Shown: positions 35,177 through 44,515 of the stretch, in pieces | Layout: each line of letters begins with the position of its first letter | Numbering within the stretch: the first letter of the stretch is position 1 | Source of the DNA: Verrucomicrobiales bacterium | GTDB lineage: Bacteria; Verrucomicrobiota; Verrucomicrobiia; Verrucomicrobiales; V1-33 | Direction of reading: 5' to 3' | NCBI GenBank assembly: GCA_028293125.1 | Contig: JAQGPJ010000079.1 | Coordinates: 69,817 to 117,295, forward strand | Length of the DNA: 47,479 nt | Program-made: the position numbers and the translations under genes | The notes under the pieces: generated by a model | Databases searched by the model: none | Told to the model about the DNA's origin: nothing | The model's input: the letters and a program-made list of their open reading frames with translations, nothing else

Positions 35177-36703
35177 ATGAAACCAACACCCGCCGTTACG
35201 ATTGCTGTATTCCTGGGACTCGCCGCCTCACTGCCGGCGGAGGTGAAGCTGCCGCCTGTTTTCTCCTCCCACATGGTGCTGCAGCGCGACAAAACGGTGC
35301 CCGTCTGGGGGCAGGCGGACGCTGGGGAGAAAGTCGCGGTGGCCATCGGCGGCCAGACGCAGGAGACAACCGCCGGGGCGGACGGAAAGTGGATGGTAAA
35401 GCTCACGCCCATGCCCGCCAACACCGTGCCTCAGACGCTGGAGGTGCGCGCCGGCAACAAAATCGAGCTGACCGACGTGCTGATCGGTGAGGTATGGCTG
35501 GGCAGCGGTCAGAGCAACATGGAGTGGCCGGTGAAGGCGGCGGTGAATGGGGCGGCGGAGACGGAGGCGGCGAAATTCCCCACCATCCGCCTGCTGAATG
35601 TGCCCAAAACCACGGTGCCGCAGCCGGTGACGACGTTGAACGCGACTTGGACAGAATGCACCCCGCAGACGGCGGCGGGCTTCTCCGCCGTGCTGTTTTT
35701 CATGGGCCGCGAGCTGAACCGCGAGCTGAATGTGCCCGTGGGCCTCATCAACAGCTCCTGGGGCGGCAGCCGCATCGAGCCTTGGACGCCTGTGGAGGGA
35801 TTTGCCCTGGTGCCCTCGCAGCGCGACAATGCCCGCGCCATCCGCGCCACCATTCCGGGCACGGGAGAATACAATAACAGCATGTCCGCCTGGCTCGGCA
35901 ATGTGGAGCAATGGGCCCGTGATGCGCGTGCGGGTCTTCAGAAAAATCAGCCAGTGCCGGCCATTCCGGAGCAGCCCGGACCTCCGCCGCAGGGGTCCCA
36001 GGGCTTGGTGGGGCTTTACAACGGCATGATCCATCCGCTGGTCCCCTACGCCATCCGCGGCGCGGTCTGGTATCAGGGTGAGAGCAACAACGGCGAGGGC
36101 ATGGGCTATCTGGACCGTAAGAAAGCGCTCATCGGCGGCTGGCGTCAGGTCTGGGGGCAGGGGGATTTTCCCTTCTACACTGTGCAGTTGGCTCCCTATA
36201 ATTACGGCAAGGGCCGCGAAAACACCAGTCTGGCGGAGATCTGGGAGGCCCAAAACGCCACCTTGACCGAGATTCCCAACACCGGACTGGTGGTGACCAA
36301 TGATATCAGTGATCTCGCGGACATTCATCCCACCAACAAGCAGGAGGTGGGCCGCCGTCTGGCGCTGACCGCCCTGGCCAAAGAGTATGGCCGGGCCAAT
36401 CTGGTTTACTCCGGACCGCTTTTTGCCGGCAAGTCCGTGGAAGGGGGCAAAATCCGGGTCAAATTCAGTCATACCGGCAGCGGACTGGCCTCACGCGACG
36501 GCAAGCCGCTCGACTGGTTCGAAATCGCGGGTGAGGACGGGAAATTTGTCCCGGCGGAGGCCGTGATCGACGGCGCGGATGTGCTGGTCTCCAGCGCGCA
36601 GGTGCCTCAGCCGGTGAAGGTGCGCCTCGCCTGGAGCCAGCTGGGCACGCCCAACCTGATGAACAAGGAGGGTCTGCCGGCCTCCGCTTTCCGCAGCCTT
36701 TGA
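35177..36703 (+). CDS. Secreted sialate O-acetylesterase-type SGNH hydrolase
   Basis: The ATG at 35177 gives 508 residues and starts a signal peptide (Lys-Pro-Thr-Pro, a hydrophobic core, Ala-Glu). An upstream in-frame start adds 17 unrelated residues. After a small beta-sandwich N-terminal part (PPVFSSHMVLQRDKTVPVWG), the catalytic block has GSGQSNMEWP with Ser113, then YQGESNN and a DISDLADIHPTNK segment with the Asp-x-x-His pair near the C-terminus, matching the SGNH triad layout. The family removes O-acetyl groups from sialic acids and from plant polysaccharides. With DUF1080 and PQQ proteins in the window it fits a glycan-degrading organism. It is a single gene here. Confidence 0.92.
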   Translation: MKPTPAVTIAVFLGLAASLPAEVKLPPVFSSHMVLQRDKTVPVWGQADAGEKVAVAIGGQTQETTAGADGKWMVKLTPMPANTVPQTLEVRAGNKIELTDVLIGEVWLGSGQSNMEWPVKAAVNGAAETEAAKFPTIRLLNVPKTTVPQPVTTLNATWTECTPQTAAGFSAVLFFMGRELNRELNVPVGLINSSWGGSRIEPWTPVEGFALVPSQRDNARAIRATIPGTGEYNNSMSAWLGNVEQWARDARAGLQKNQPVPAIPEQPGPPPQGSQGLVGLYNGMIHPLVPYAIRGAVWYQGESNNGEGMGYLDRKKALIGGWRQVWGQGDFPFYTVQLAPYNYGKGRENTSLAEIWEAQNATLTEIPNTGLVVTNDISDLADIHPTNKQEVGRRLALTALAKEYGRANLVYSGPLFAGKSVEGGKIRVKFSHTGSGLASRDGKPLDWFEIAGEDGKFVPAEAVIDGADVLVSSAQVPQPVKVRLAWSQLGTPNLMNKEGLPASAFRSL

Positions 36704-36867
36704 TCCGTTTCAGACAGGAGCCCGATGGCTCCTCCCTCTGCGCACCCTTTCCTTTGAAGCAGTCCCTGGCTGAATAAGCCGGGGGCCGTTTCAAACGGCT
36801 TTGCCGGATTTACGGATGGGACCGTCTGTGCTCCCTTTGCCGGTCCCTTCAGCCCCGGACCCGTGTT

Positions 36868-38112
36868 ATGACCTTCTCCAATCCCTGGTTTACTGTTCTC
36901 ATCCTCTCCTCCGTCATTCTGTTTCTGCTGGAAATGGTTTCCGTGCTGCTGAACCTGAGCCGTCTGCGGCCGGAGCTGCCGGGGGACTTCAGCGATGTTT
37001 TCGACGCGGAGGCCTACGCCAAAAGCCAGGCCTACACGCGGGAGAGCGAGCGCTTCGACCTGCTCTCCGGGGCGGTGAAGCTGGTGGTCTTCCTGGCGTT
37101 CTGGCTGGGCGGCGGGTTTGGCTGGCTGGATGGCCTGGTGCGGGGCTGGACGCCCTCGCCGATCATGGGCGGTCTGGCGGGGCTGGCGGTGCTTTCCCTT
37201 GGCTCCTCCCTGCTCAGCTGGCCCTTCGACTGGTGGGACACCTTCCATATCGAGGAGAAATATGGATTCAACAAAACCACGCCCAAAGTCTTTTGGATGG
37301 ACCGCATCAAGGGGCTGGTGCTGTCCGCGGTTATCGGCCTGCCGGTGATGGCGCTGCTGCTGTGGCTGTTCGGACGTTTTCCCAATGCCTGGCTGTGGGC
37401 GTGGCTGTCGGTGACCGTGATCATCCTGGCGCTGCAGTTTCTGGCCCCGCGCTATCTGATGCCGATTTTCAATAAGTTCACGCCCATGCCGGACGGCCCC
37501 CTGAAGACCGCCATTCAGGAGTTGTCCGTGCGATGCCGGTTCCCGGTGAAGGAGCTGTTTATCATCGACGGCAGCAAGCGCTCCAGCAAAGGCAACGCCT
37601 TTTTCGCCGGCTTCGGTAAAAACAAGCGTATCGCCCTTTATGACACGCTGATTGAAAAGCACACTGAACCCGAGCTGCTGGCGGTGCTGGCGCATGAGAT
37701 CGGCCATTTTCGCCGGGGTCACATCGTGCAGCGGCTGGCCCTGTCGGTGGCGCAGCTGGCGGTGGTGTTCCTGGTGATGGGACTGCTGCTGAACAACAAG
37801 GGGCTTTTCGCGGCCTTCGGGGTGGAGCAGACCTCGGTTTGGCTGAGCATCGTGTTTTTCATGATCCTGTTCGAGCCTGTGCAGACGGTAATGAGCATCT
37901 TCGCCAGCCTCTGGAGCCGGAAGCACGAATACGAGGCCGACGCTTTCGCCGCCGATGCCATGCAGGGCCCGCAGGCGCTGATCGATGGCCTCAAACGTCT
38001 GACCCGCGACAATCTCTCCAACCTGACCCCCCACCCCTTCCACGTTTTCCTGCACTACTCGCATCCGCCCATGCTGGAGCGCCTGGCGGCTTTGCGGGCT
38101 TGGAAAGAATAA
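36868..38112 (+). CDS. M48-family (CAAX/Ste24-type) membrane metalloprotease
   Basis: The protein has 414 residues, close to the length of Ste24-type proteases. It has several membrane helices, the CAAX N-terminal five-helix part, and the zinc site HEIGH at H276-H280 in LLAVLAHEIGHFRRGH. The third ligand is a Glu in HEYEADAFAAD (E356). Other features are GSKRSSKGNAFFAGFG and the DTLIEKHTEPELLAVL stretch. In bacteria without prenylated proteins these proteases act on membrane proteins or misfolded chains. No regulatory feature is seen. Confidence 0.93.
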   Translation: MTFSNPWFTVLILSSVILFLLEMVSVLLNLSRLRPELPGDFSDVFDAEAYAKSQAYTRESERFDLLSGAVKLVVFLAFWLGGGFGWLDGLVRGWTPSPIMGGLAGLAVLSLGSSLLSWPFDWWDTFHIEEKYGFNKTTPKVFWMDRIKGLVLSAVIGLPVMALLLWLFGRFPNAWLWAWLSVTVIILALQFLAPRYLMPIFNKFTPMPDGPLKTAIQELSVRCRFPVKELFIIDGSKRSSKGNAFFAGFGKNKRIALYDTLIEKHTEPELLAVLAHEIGHFRRGHIVQRLALSVAQLAVVFLVMGLLLNNKGLFAAFGVEQTSVWLSIVFFMILFEPVQTVMSIFASLWSRKHEYEADAFAADAMQGPQALIDGLKRLTRDNLSNLTPHPFHVFLHYSHPPMLERLAALRAWKE

Positions 38113-38184
38113 GCGCGGGTAAATAAGTGGCGGTGCTGGTCAATTTCCTGCCCCGGCGCAAGGCCCGCCGGATATGAATTGACG

Positions 38185-38640
38185 CTACAGCCTGCGGTGA
38201 ATAATCCGCACAGGTGTTTCAAGAATCCGTGCAAGCTCCTCTGCCAGCCCGTCAGGCAGTTCGCTGATTCCAGCGTTCATCACCTCAATGGCGAATTTGG
38301 CGAACCCCTGTGGCCATTCATAGTTCAGCTCCGCAAGCGTGAGCTCCATGCGGCAGCATGGTGTGGGATATTTTTGAAGCCGGAAACCGCCTTCATGGAA
38401 ATCCTTATCCATGCAGTCTGTCCACCAGCCTAAATCCGGCCAAGCTCCGCATGAAGGGCAGACAATGCGTTCGAAATTGGAGCCGCAGCTAAAGAATTGA
38501 ATTCTCTCCGTGAATTCTGAGCGGAGGTGATCTGCCTGTGGAGCCATCTCCCGCAGGCGGTTCACGGCAGCGGCTTGACGGGCCGGCTCCGGCTGAAATT
38601 CCGGATCGGTGGAAATCAGAATGATGAAGTAATCAGCCAA
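38185..38640 (-). CDS. Small hypothetical protein with a Cys-rich (zinc-ribbon-like) centre
   Basis: The protein has 151 residues with a TTG start and a GGAG run about 11 bases upstream. Residues about 61-95 contain CPSCG and later PCC, which looks like a zinc-ribbon pair. The rest is helical. No family name comes to mind. It is 15 bp downstream of lipA on the same strand, so it is probably in that transcript. GC is lower than in lipA. Confidence 0.7.
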   Translation of the reverse strand: MADYFIILISTDPEFQPEPARQAAAVNRLREMAPQADHLRSEFTERIQFFSCGSNFERIVCPSCGAWPDLGWWTDCMDKDFHEGGFRLQKYPTPCCRMELTLAELNYEWPQGFAKFAIEVMNAGISELPDGLAEELARILETPVRIIHRRL

Positions 38641-38655
38641 ACGGCCGGCTCCGGT

Positions 38656-39573
38656 TCAGGCCGCCGGTGCCTCATCCCGACCCGCGAGGTCAAGCTCCGG
38701 TTTGAAATCGGCGGCGTGGTAGGAGCTGCGGACGAGCGGACCGGAGGCGACGTGGCGGAAGCCCTTGGCCTCCGCGATCACCTTCAGGGCGGCGAACTGG
38801 TCCGGATGGATATACTCGACCACCGGCAGATGCTTAGGTGACGGGCGCAGATACTGTCCGAGGGTGAGGACGGTGACGCCCGACTCCCGCAGGTCGTCGA
38901 GCGCCTGAAGCACCTCTGTCTCCGTTTCCCCAAGGCCAAGCATGATGCCGCTCTTGGTGGCGACACGGTCGCCGGACATTTCCTTGGCGCGTTTCAGCAC
39001 GTGAAGGCTGCGGTGGTACATGGCGCGGCTGCGGACCAGTTTGGTCAGGCGCTCCACGGTCTCCAGGTTGTGATTGAAGATATGGGGACGGGCATCCATC
39101 ACCACCTGCAGGGCGTCGTCCTTGCCGTTGAAGTCCGGGACGAGGATTTCGATGGTGATGCCGGGATTGGCGGTGCGGACGGCCTCGATGGTGCGGGCGA
39201 AATGGTCCGCTCCGCCATCGGCGAGATCGTCACGGGCCACGGCGGTGATAACCACGTGGTTGAGCCCCATGCGCTTGGTGGCGGTGGCCACGCGCTGCGG
39301 CTCATCCGTCTCCAAGGCGAAAGGTTTGGCGGTTTTGACCGCGCAGAATCCGCAGGCCCGCGTGCAGCGGTCGCCGGCGATCATGAAGGTGGCGGTGCCC
39401 TGGCTCCAGCACTCCCAGCGGTTCGGACACTGGGCCTCCTCGCAGACGGTGTGCAGCTTCAGATCCGAGACGAGGGATTTCGTGGACCAGAAGACAGGGT
39501 TGCTGGGCAGGCGGACCTTGATCCACGGGGGTTTTTTATCTGTATGCAGAGCCGGATCGATCTTGGGCAACAT
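38656..39573 (-). CDS. lipA: Lipoyl synthase
   Basis: LipA inserts two sulfur atoms into octanoyl groups on the lipoyl domains of 2-oxoacid dehydrogenases and the glycine cleavage system, using two iron-sulfur clusters. The protein has 305 residues. The auxiliary cluster cysteines are C44, C49 and C55 in CEEAQCPNRWECW, and the radical-SAM cysteines are C70, C74 and C77 in CTRACGFC. The C-terminal RSSYHA is the conserved end of the family. LipB or a lipoate ligase is not adjacent. A small Cys-rich gene follows after 15 bp. Confidence 0.97.
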   Translation of the reverse strand: MLPKIDPALHTDKKPPWIKVRLPSNPVFWSTKSLVSDLKLHTVCEEAQCPNRWECWSQGTATFMIAGDRCTRACGFCAVKTAKPFALETDEPQRVATATKRMGLNHVVITAVARDDLADGGADHFARTIEAVRTANPGITIEILVPDFNGKDDALQVVMDARPHIFNHNLETVERLTKLVRSRAMYHRSLHVLKRAKEMSGDRVATKSGIMLGLGETETEVLQALDDLRESGVTVLTLGQYLRPSPKHLPVVEYIHPDQFAALKVIAEAKGFRHVASGPLVRSSYHAADFKPELDLAGRDEAPAA

Positions 39574-39666
39574 GATTCCCGGATTCTGAGGGTGGTCCGC
39601 CGGGAATGCAACCGGGGCCGTGGAGAGAGACGTGTGCGGGCTTGGAGAACCGGCTCCGGAGAAGAA

Positions 39667-40119
39667 CTAATCGGTGGTCCAGGTGGCGCGGTCCTTGGCC
39701 GCATTGGTGGCTTCCCGGGAGCGGAGCTCAAGGTAGGCGGTGCGCCCGTCCGGTCCAAAGACCGGGGTCATGTGCAGCTGATAATCCTGGGACAGGGCCC
39801 ACAGCAGCTGGCGGCGGGTCATGCCGATCTTGTCGATGAAAATGGTGGGATTGGTGACCGGCAGGTTGATGAACCGGTAGTTCAGCCCGCGCAGCGGGGG
39901 CTCATTGACCACCTCCGTCAGCGGCACATCGAAGATCTGCACCCGCATCCCGGTGTCCAGCCAGGCGTTCAGCGGCGCATAGCGGGTGAAAAGAAAGTCC
40001 GGCGGCACCACAGCCTTGGGATCCACCGCCTTGTACTTGGGCTTGGGCTCAAAAATTCCGCAGGAGGGACAGGCGAGGGCGAGCAGCAAGGCGGCGGTGC
40101 GGACGGGGGAAAACTTCAT
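39667..40119 (-). CDS. Lipoprotein candidate
   Basis: From the ATG at 40119 the protein has 150 residues; the frame continues upstream, but those residues look like a shadow of the 5' region. The N-terminus has a short basic part, a Leu/Ala-rich core and Ala-Leu-Ala-Cys, a fair lipobox, followed by a Pro-Ser-Cys. The mature part has no recognised domain (YKAVDPKAVVPPDFLF, and near the end YQLHMTPVFGPDGRTAYLELRSREA). It lies about 90 bp upstream of lipA on the same strand. Its role is unknown. Confidence 0.68.
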   Translation of the reverse strand: MKFSPVRTAALLLALACPSCGIFEPKPKYKAVDPKAVVPPDFLFTRYAPLNAWLDTGMRVQIFDVPLTEVVNEPPLRGLNYRFINLPVTNPTIFIDKIGMTRRQLLWALSQDYQLHMTPVFGPDGRTAYLELRSREATNAAKDRATWTTD

Positions 40120-40422
40120 AGGATAGGCGGAAATGGCGGGAACCGTGGATGGTGAAAGGGCTTTAGTCGCTGACCGAACCGGCGACAGGCAAGGAATTTC
40201 TGTCCGGTTACCCGTATCAGACCACCGCCACGCCGGAATGTTGAATGGCTTTTTCAGCGGTAGGCAGGCGGGCAGAAGGAAAATGGACCGGTTTTTTGCG
40301 GCTTTCCCTGTTCCTGTTCTGTCAGGCCTGAAGCGGAGCATGGCCGGCGGTTTGGAAACAAGCCAAATCCGTCACATTTCCCTGTTGGAACCGGAGAGTG
40401 CCTCTGTTAACCTGTGTAAGGT
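40120..40422. other. Divergent intergenic region
   Basis: This is about 300 bases between the lipoprotein candidate (minus strand) and the TTG-initiated gene (plus strand). It carries no frame with coding character. A TTGGAA/TAACCT pair 17 bases apart (40385-40413) precedes the plus-strand gene but matches the consensus poorly, so no promoter is claimed. Confidence 0.5.
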
Positions 40423-40965
40423 TTGAGCGATCACGAAGCCATCAGACTTCTGGAGCGGATTGAGGCCTTTGAGCTGGATGATCCGGAGGCGCAGTTTCCC
40501 TTTTCAAGCCGGCTGGCGGGCGAGCAGGGCTGGAGCCATGTCTTCGCCGCCAAAGTGATCCGGGAATACAGGCGGTTTGTGGGGCTGGCAATGGTGGCCG
40601 GGCATCCGGTTTCCCCCTCCCCGGCGGTGGACCAGGTGTGGCATCTGCATCTGGTTTACACCAAAAGCTACTGGCGGGAGATGTGCGGAGAATGCCTGGG
40701 AAGGGAATTTCACCATTCCCCGACCGCGGGCGGCGTGGAGGAGGGGGCCAAATTCCATGACTGGTATGGAAGGACGCTGGACAGCTACCGGCGGTTTTTC
40801 GGGATGGAGCCGCCGGAGGATGTATGGCCATCGCCGGAGCGCCGGCTGGAGGAGCCGGAAGAGGGGCGGTGGATTGTCAAAACCCGGTTCTGGCTGGTGC
40901 CCCGCCCGCCCTGGACGGGGCGCGGCTGGTGGCGGCAGTGGCGCCGGCGATGGGGCAAAACCTGA
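40423..40965 (+). CDS. Glycine-rich-domain (GRDP/DUF1399)-like protein
   Basis: The protein has 180 residues and begins at TTG, with AAGG four to seven bases before it. The motif pair KVIREYRRFVGLAMVAGHPVSPSPAVDQVWHLHLVYTKSYW, in outline, with W-H-x-H-L, is characteristic of this small domain, which in bacteria often precedes a TIGR04222 membrane protein. The C-terminal end is Trp/Arg-rich and basic. Its activity is unknown. The next gene starts 11 bases downstream and is the expected partner. Confidence 0.72.
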   Translation: MSDHEAIRLLERIEAFELDDPEAQFPFSSRLAGEQGWSHVFAAKVIREYRRFVGLAMVAGHPVSPSPAVDQVWHLHLVYTKSYWREMCGECLGREFHHSPTAGGVEEGAKFHDWYGRTLDSYRRFFGMEPPEDVWPSPERRLEEPEEGRWIVKTRFWLVPRPPWTGRGWWRQWRRRWGKT

Positions 40966-40976
40966 GTTTTCCTGTT

Positions 40977-41969
40977 ATGAATATCATACTCAAGCAACAG
41001 ACGGCTGGCACGCTGGCGGAAATCCCGGTGCTGGACTGGCGGGGGCCGGAATTTCTGATTTTTTACACTGTGGCCTTTGTGGCGGCGGTGGTGTGGTCCG
41101 GAAGGCGGCGGTCAAAACTGCTGGGGCGCTTTGATGTCCCGCCGGGACAGGAGGTGACCCTGAGCGACCCCTATGAAATGGCCTTCCTGGCGGGCGGAGT
41201 GGCCCGGTGCGCCCAGCTGGCGGTGGTGAGGCTGTTGGAGAAACGGGCACTGGAATGGAAATCCGGCAAATGGTTCTCCGGCGGCAGGCTGGTGGCGCGG
41301 AGTGCCCCCGGCGCGGGGATGAACGATATTGAAACGGCAGTTTATCAGGGAGCCGCGGCCGCGCGGGAGAAGGGAATCAGAGTGGATGAGGTGATGCCTC
41401 TGGCAAAACTGAAGCTGCCCCGCATTGAGGTCCGACTGGCCGCGCTGGGGCTGAGGCCCACACGGGGGGAGAGAGCCGGGCTGGGGTTCAAAGCGGTGCT
41501 CCCGCTGCTTGGTCTGATGGCGTTGGGACTGGTGAAGCTGGGGATCGGACTGGTGCGCGAAAAGCCGGTGATATTTCTGATCGTGGCGCTGGTGCTGACT
41601 TTTATCGTGACTGTCGCTCTGGCTGCCGGGATCAGATTCCTGACTCCGGGCGGCGAACTGACTCTGAAAAAGCTGAGGGAGGGCCGGAAGCCGGATTTCA
41701 ATACATCACAGCCAAATCCGGAAACGATGAGCACTTCGCTTGCCCTGATGGGGCCGGCGGCCATGGCGGGCTATGCCTTCCTGATGCCCGAGCAGCCGGC
41801 ATTCCAAAGGGAGCTTGCCCGGATGGGAGGCAGTTCCGGAGCGGCCTCCAGTGGCGGGTCATCAAGCGGCTGCGGAGGAACAAGCGGCTGCGGTGCCAGC
41901 AGCAGTGAAGGGGGCGGGTGTGGCGGTGGCGGCGGCTGCGGGGGGTGTGGCGGCGGGGGAGGAGATTGA
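40977..41969 (+). CDS. TIGR04222-type membrane protein with a Gly/Cys-rich tail
   Basis: From the ATG at 40977 the protein has 330 residues; a longer frame starts inside the upstream gene. It has an N-terminal membrane helix (FLIFYTVAFVAAVVWSG), a conserved segment (DPYEMAFLAGGVARCAQLAVVRLLEKRALEW, in outline), two further helices near 184-220, and a last 55 residues made of Gly, Ser and Cys (GCGGTSGCG, then GGCGGGGGCGGCG), possibly disulfide-linked or metal-binding. This tail layout is typical of TIGR04222 proteins, whose role is unknown. It is probably translated with the TTG-initiated gene. Confidence 0.82.
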   Translation: MNIILKQQTAGTLAEIPVLDWRGPEFLIFYTVAFVAAVVWSGRRRSKLLGRFDVPPGQEVTLSDPYEMAFLAGGVARCAQLAVVRLLEKRALEWKSGKWFSGGRLVARSAPGAGMNDIETAVYQGAAAAREKGIRVDEVMPLAKLKLPRIEVRLAALGLRPTRGERAGLGFKAVLPLLGLMALGLVKLGIGLVREKPVIFLIVALVLTFIVTVALAAGIRFLTPGGELTLKKLREGRKPDFNTSQPNPETMSTSLALMGPAAMAGYAFLMPEQPAFQRELARMGGSSGAASSGGSSSGCGGTSGCGASSSEGGGCGGGGGCGGCGGGGGD

Positions 41970-42217
41970 CAACCTTGGCGGAAACCGGAATCCGGGAAGG
42001 CAGTCCATGCCGTATTGCCGGGCTGGAGGGATTGTCTCGAAACTTCACTGACCGGGTTTATCGCCTCAGAGTGGAAGCTTTCTGTAAATATCAGTAGTGG
42101 CGTAAGTCTTAATAGTGTTGACAAATGCATATCTGAGACGCAAATCCTGCATAAGTCCGGTGTATTCAGGCAGCAGCCTATTTCCTGACGGACGAAACCG
42201 CTTTTCCGTTCACGGCC

Positions 42218-44485
42218 ATGGTCTCGTTCTTCCGTCTCCTTTTCAAAAGGGCCGCCCCCGCCAGTGCCGGGGAATCCCAGGCTTCTGAGAAACGGACCGG
42301 CAAGGCTGCCAGGACAAAGCCCGGGGCTGTTTCCGCCCTTCCCACTATCAGGCCTGGCGTGCGGGTTCCTGCCATCAGGCCTGTATTGAAGCCGGTTGTG
42401 GCCCCGCCGCCGGAACCGGTGCCGGAAGTGCCGGACGCGGTTGATCCCCTTCGGCCGGAGACAACGCTCCCAGCCTCCCCCGTTCCTCTGGAATCCGCAG
42501 CCGGAAGTCCGGACGCCGCTCTGTCCTTGGTGCAGGAAGCGGAGGAGGAGAAAAATCCGGCTCCTGACTCCCACGGGCCGAAGGCCGACAGCTCTCTGCC
42601 GGCCGCCGCCGCTCCGGTTTCGCAGGCCGCACCTGTTATCCTCCAGGAGGATCCTATCCTGCCCACCACAGTCCATGAGAGGGTTCCCGGGCTGAATTTT
42701 AAAGACAGTCCGCCGGCGGAGACCAAAGCCGCTGAAGCCCCGGAGTATCCAGCTCCCATAGAGGAGGATGCCGGATTGCCCATCCCCACAGCGGCACCTC
42801 CGGAGGAACCGCCGGCTGTGACCAGGGCAGGGACAGCGCCTCCTCAGGAGACCCAACCGGCGAAAAAAGCGGAGCCAGTGCCGCCTATCTCCAAGCCCGG
42901 TATCCTGGAACTTGGGCTGCGGGGCGCCTTGAGAACTGCGGATCCTTTGCAGCTTGGGTTTGATCCCGCCAAAATCCCGGTTTCCGTCAGGCTGGTCCTG
43001 CCGCTGGAACTGGTCCGTCCCCAGATGGTCAGAGGACGGGTGGAAATCGGGTTGGAGGATTTGAGAAACGGCGTGCTGGAGAAATACCGTCCGGCCTTCG
43101 CGCGGTCGGTGGAAGGCCTGCGGGTGGCGGTGCCGCTGTCCGAGATTTTCCCTCTGCTGCCGCAGGAGGCCATCCCCTCCCTGGCGGCCCGGAAGGAGGA
43201 GGCTTTGACCGATATGGATACCGGGACCGGCTTCGCCGGTTTGGAGTTTGTCACCCCCTTCAGTGAAAACGCGCGGGAGGAGGAAAGCCTGCGGCCGGTC
43301 CTGCCCGCAGTGGCGGCCACTCCGTTGCTGCCACCGCTGATGCCGGTTCCGGGACTGATTTGCCCTACTGTATCCGCAATGACCGCCTCCCCCGGTGGCC
43401 CCGGGCTGGGAACTGACCATTACGGGCCCGCCCAGGGAAAGCCCGCTGAAGCGAGGAAATCCGGAGTGTTCCCGGATTTGGTGCCCATCGCGGGCGCGGA
43501 GCCGGAGCCGGGGATTACAGGGGAAAAGGCAGGGACTGCGCCGTTACCTGCCGATGCCGCCGGCAAATCCTGGCCGGGACTGCAGCCATTGGTTCAATGC
43601 AGCGGAGTGCTGGCCCGTCCTCCAGGCTCCCCTGCCGCCGCCGCTCCGGAGCCTGTTAAGACAGGGGGGGGGGCGGTGCCGCTTCCTGTTTCCACCGCCC
43701 TGTCCGGGACTCCGGCAAAACCGGTTTTGGAACCGTCCCCTCTGGACGCGGATGATGACGATGATCTGGGGGAGGCGGTGTCCGCAGCGGCCTTGGCGGA
43801 ACCTCCATTCCACCCGGCCAGCCTTCTTCCTCTTCCCCCATTATCCGGATCCCCGGCCGTGAATGGAAAAGGCCCGGGCCATGTCAATGGGCATGCGGGA
43901 CACCGGGAATATGCACCGCCGGTTCCGCCGGAGCTCCCGCCCCACGCAGAGGGGCATGCCCGGATGAATGGGAAGCCACCGTCCCCATCCCTGGGGTCCG
44001 GAGCGGGATATGTGGATGCCAACAACTCCGCCACCATTTCCGGATGTGGGGCTTCCGCCGGTCCGCCATTGGAGGATCTGAATTTTGGCTGTCTGGAGGA
44101 TATCACCCAGACCACCCTGCGGGCGGTGCTGGGCACCAATCAGATGCTGACCGCCCAAGCGGTGCTGGACCACTGCGCGGCTCTGCCCGGACTGAAAGCC
44201 TGCGGGCTCCTGCGCGGTGCGCATTCCCTGAGCTGCACCACCATGTCTCCCGGGGAGGCCCGGACCTTTCTTGCCAGCGCGGCCCGCACCCTTGATTCTC
44301 TAAAGATGCTGTCCGAAGCCATGGGGCTGGGAGAGGGCGGCAATTTCACGCTGCGCACGGACCAGGGCATCCGCTCCTTCTTCCTCGGAAACGGTCTGTG
44401 TCTGGTGGTCTGGCATGAGATGCCGGTTTTTTCCTCGGGAACGCGGGAAAAACTGATGCTGGTGGCCCGGAACTTTCCTGCCTGA
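42218..44485 (+). CDS. Large Pro/Ala-rich protein with a C-terminal roadblock-like domain
   Basis: The protein has 755 residues. Residues 1-228 are Pro/Ala/Glu-rich and probably disordered. A compact part at about 229-322 has two related beta-type motifs, LVLPLELVRPQ (259-269) and LRVAVPLSEIFP (301-312), separated by a GRVEIGLEDLR segment. About 290 further residues are again Pro-rich. Residues about 618-755 read like a roadblock/LC7 domain: QTTLRAVLGTNQMLTAQAVLDHCAAL, then LKACGLLRG, and a C-terminal LVVWHEMPVF strand. Roadblock domains bind or activate MglA-type GTPases. The MglA-like gene follows after 30 bp. A G10 tract lies at 43664-43673, inside the frame (Gly-Gly-Gly-Ala). No signal peptide is seen. 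Confidence 0.78.
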   Translation: MVSFFRLLFKRAAPASAGESQASEKRTGKAARTKPGAVSALPTIRPGVRVPAIRPVLKPVVAPPPEPVPEVPDAVDPLRPETTLPASPVPLESAAGSPDAALSLVQEAEEEKNPAPDSHGPKADSSLPAAAAPVSQAAPVILQEDPILPTTVHERVPGLNFKDSPPAETKAAEAPEYPAPIEEDAGLPIPTAAPPEEPPAVTRAGTAPPQETQPAKKAEPVPPISKPGILELGLRGALRTADPLQLGFDPAKIPVSVRLVLPLELVRPQMVRGRVEIGLEDLRNGVLEKYRPAFARSVEGLRVAVPLSEIFPLLPQEAIPSLAARKEEALTDMDTGTGFAGLEFVTPFSENAREEESLRPVLPAVAATPLLPPLMPVPGLICPTVSAMTASPGGPGLGTDHYGPAQGKPAEARKSGVFPDLVPIAGAEPEPGITGEKAGTAPLPADAAGKSWPGLQPLVQCSGVLARPPGSPAAAAPEPVKTGGGAVPLPVSTALSGTPAKPVLEPSPLDADDDDDLGEAVSAAALAEPPFHPASLLPLPPLSGSPAVNGKGPGHVNGHAGHREYAPPVPPELPPHAEGHARMNGKPPSPSLGSGAGYVDANNSATISGCGASAGPPLEDLNFGCLEDITQTTLRAVLGTNQMLTAQAVLDHCAALPGLKACGLLRGAHSLSCTTMSPGEARTFLASAARTLDSLKMLSEAMGLGEGGNFTLRTDQGIRSFFLGNGLCLVVWHEMPVFSSGTREKLMLVARNFPA

Positions 44486-44515
44486 CCGCCTTTTCCTTTT
44501 CAAAGACAATCCACC

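Noticed and set aside
42118-42146. TTGACA upstream of the roadblock-adaptor gene as a promoter
   Set aside because: The -35 match is perfect, but no acceptable -10 (best is GCAAAT) lies 16-18 bases on.
41771-43420. Antisense frame of 549 codons in the roadblock-adaptor region
   Set aside because: It is Gly/Arg-rich with no domain, and spans two coherent plus-strand genes and their gap.
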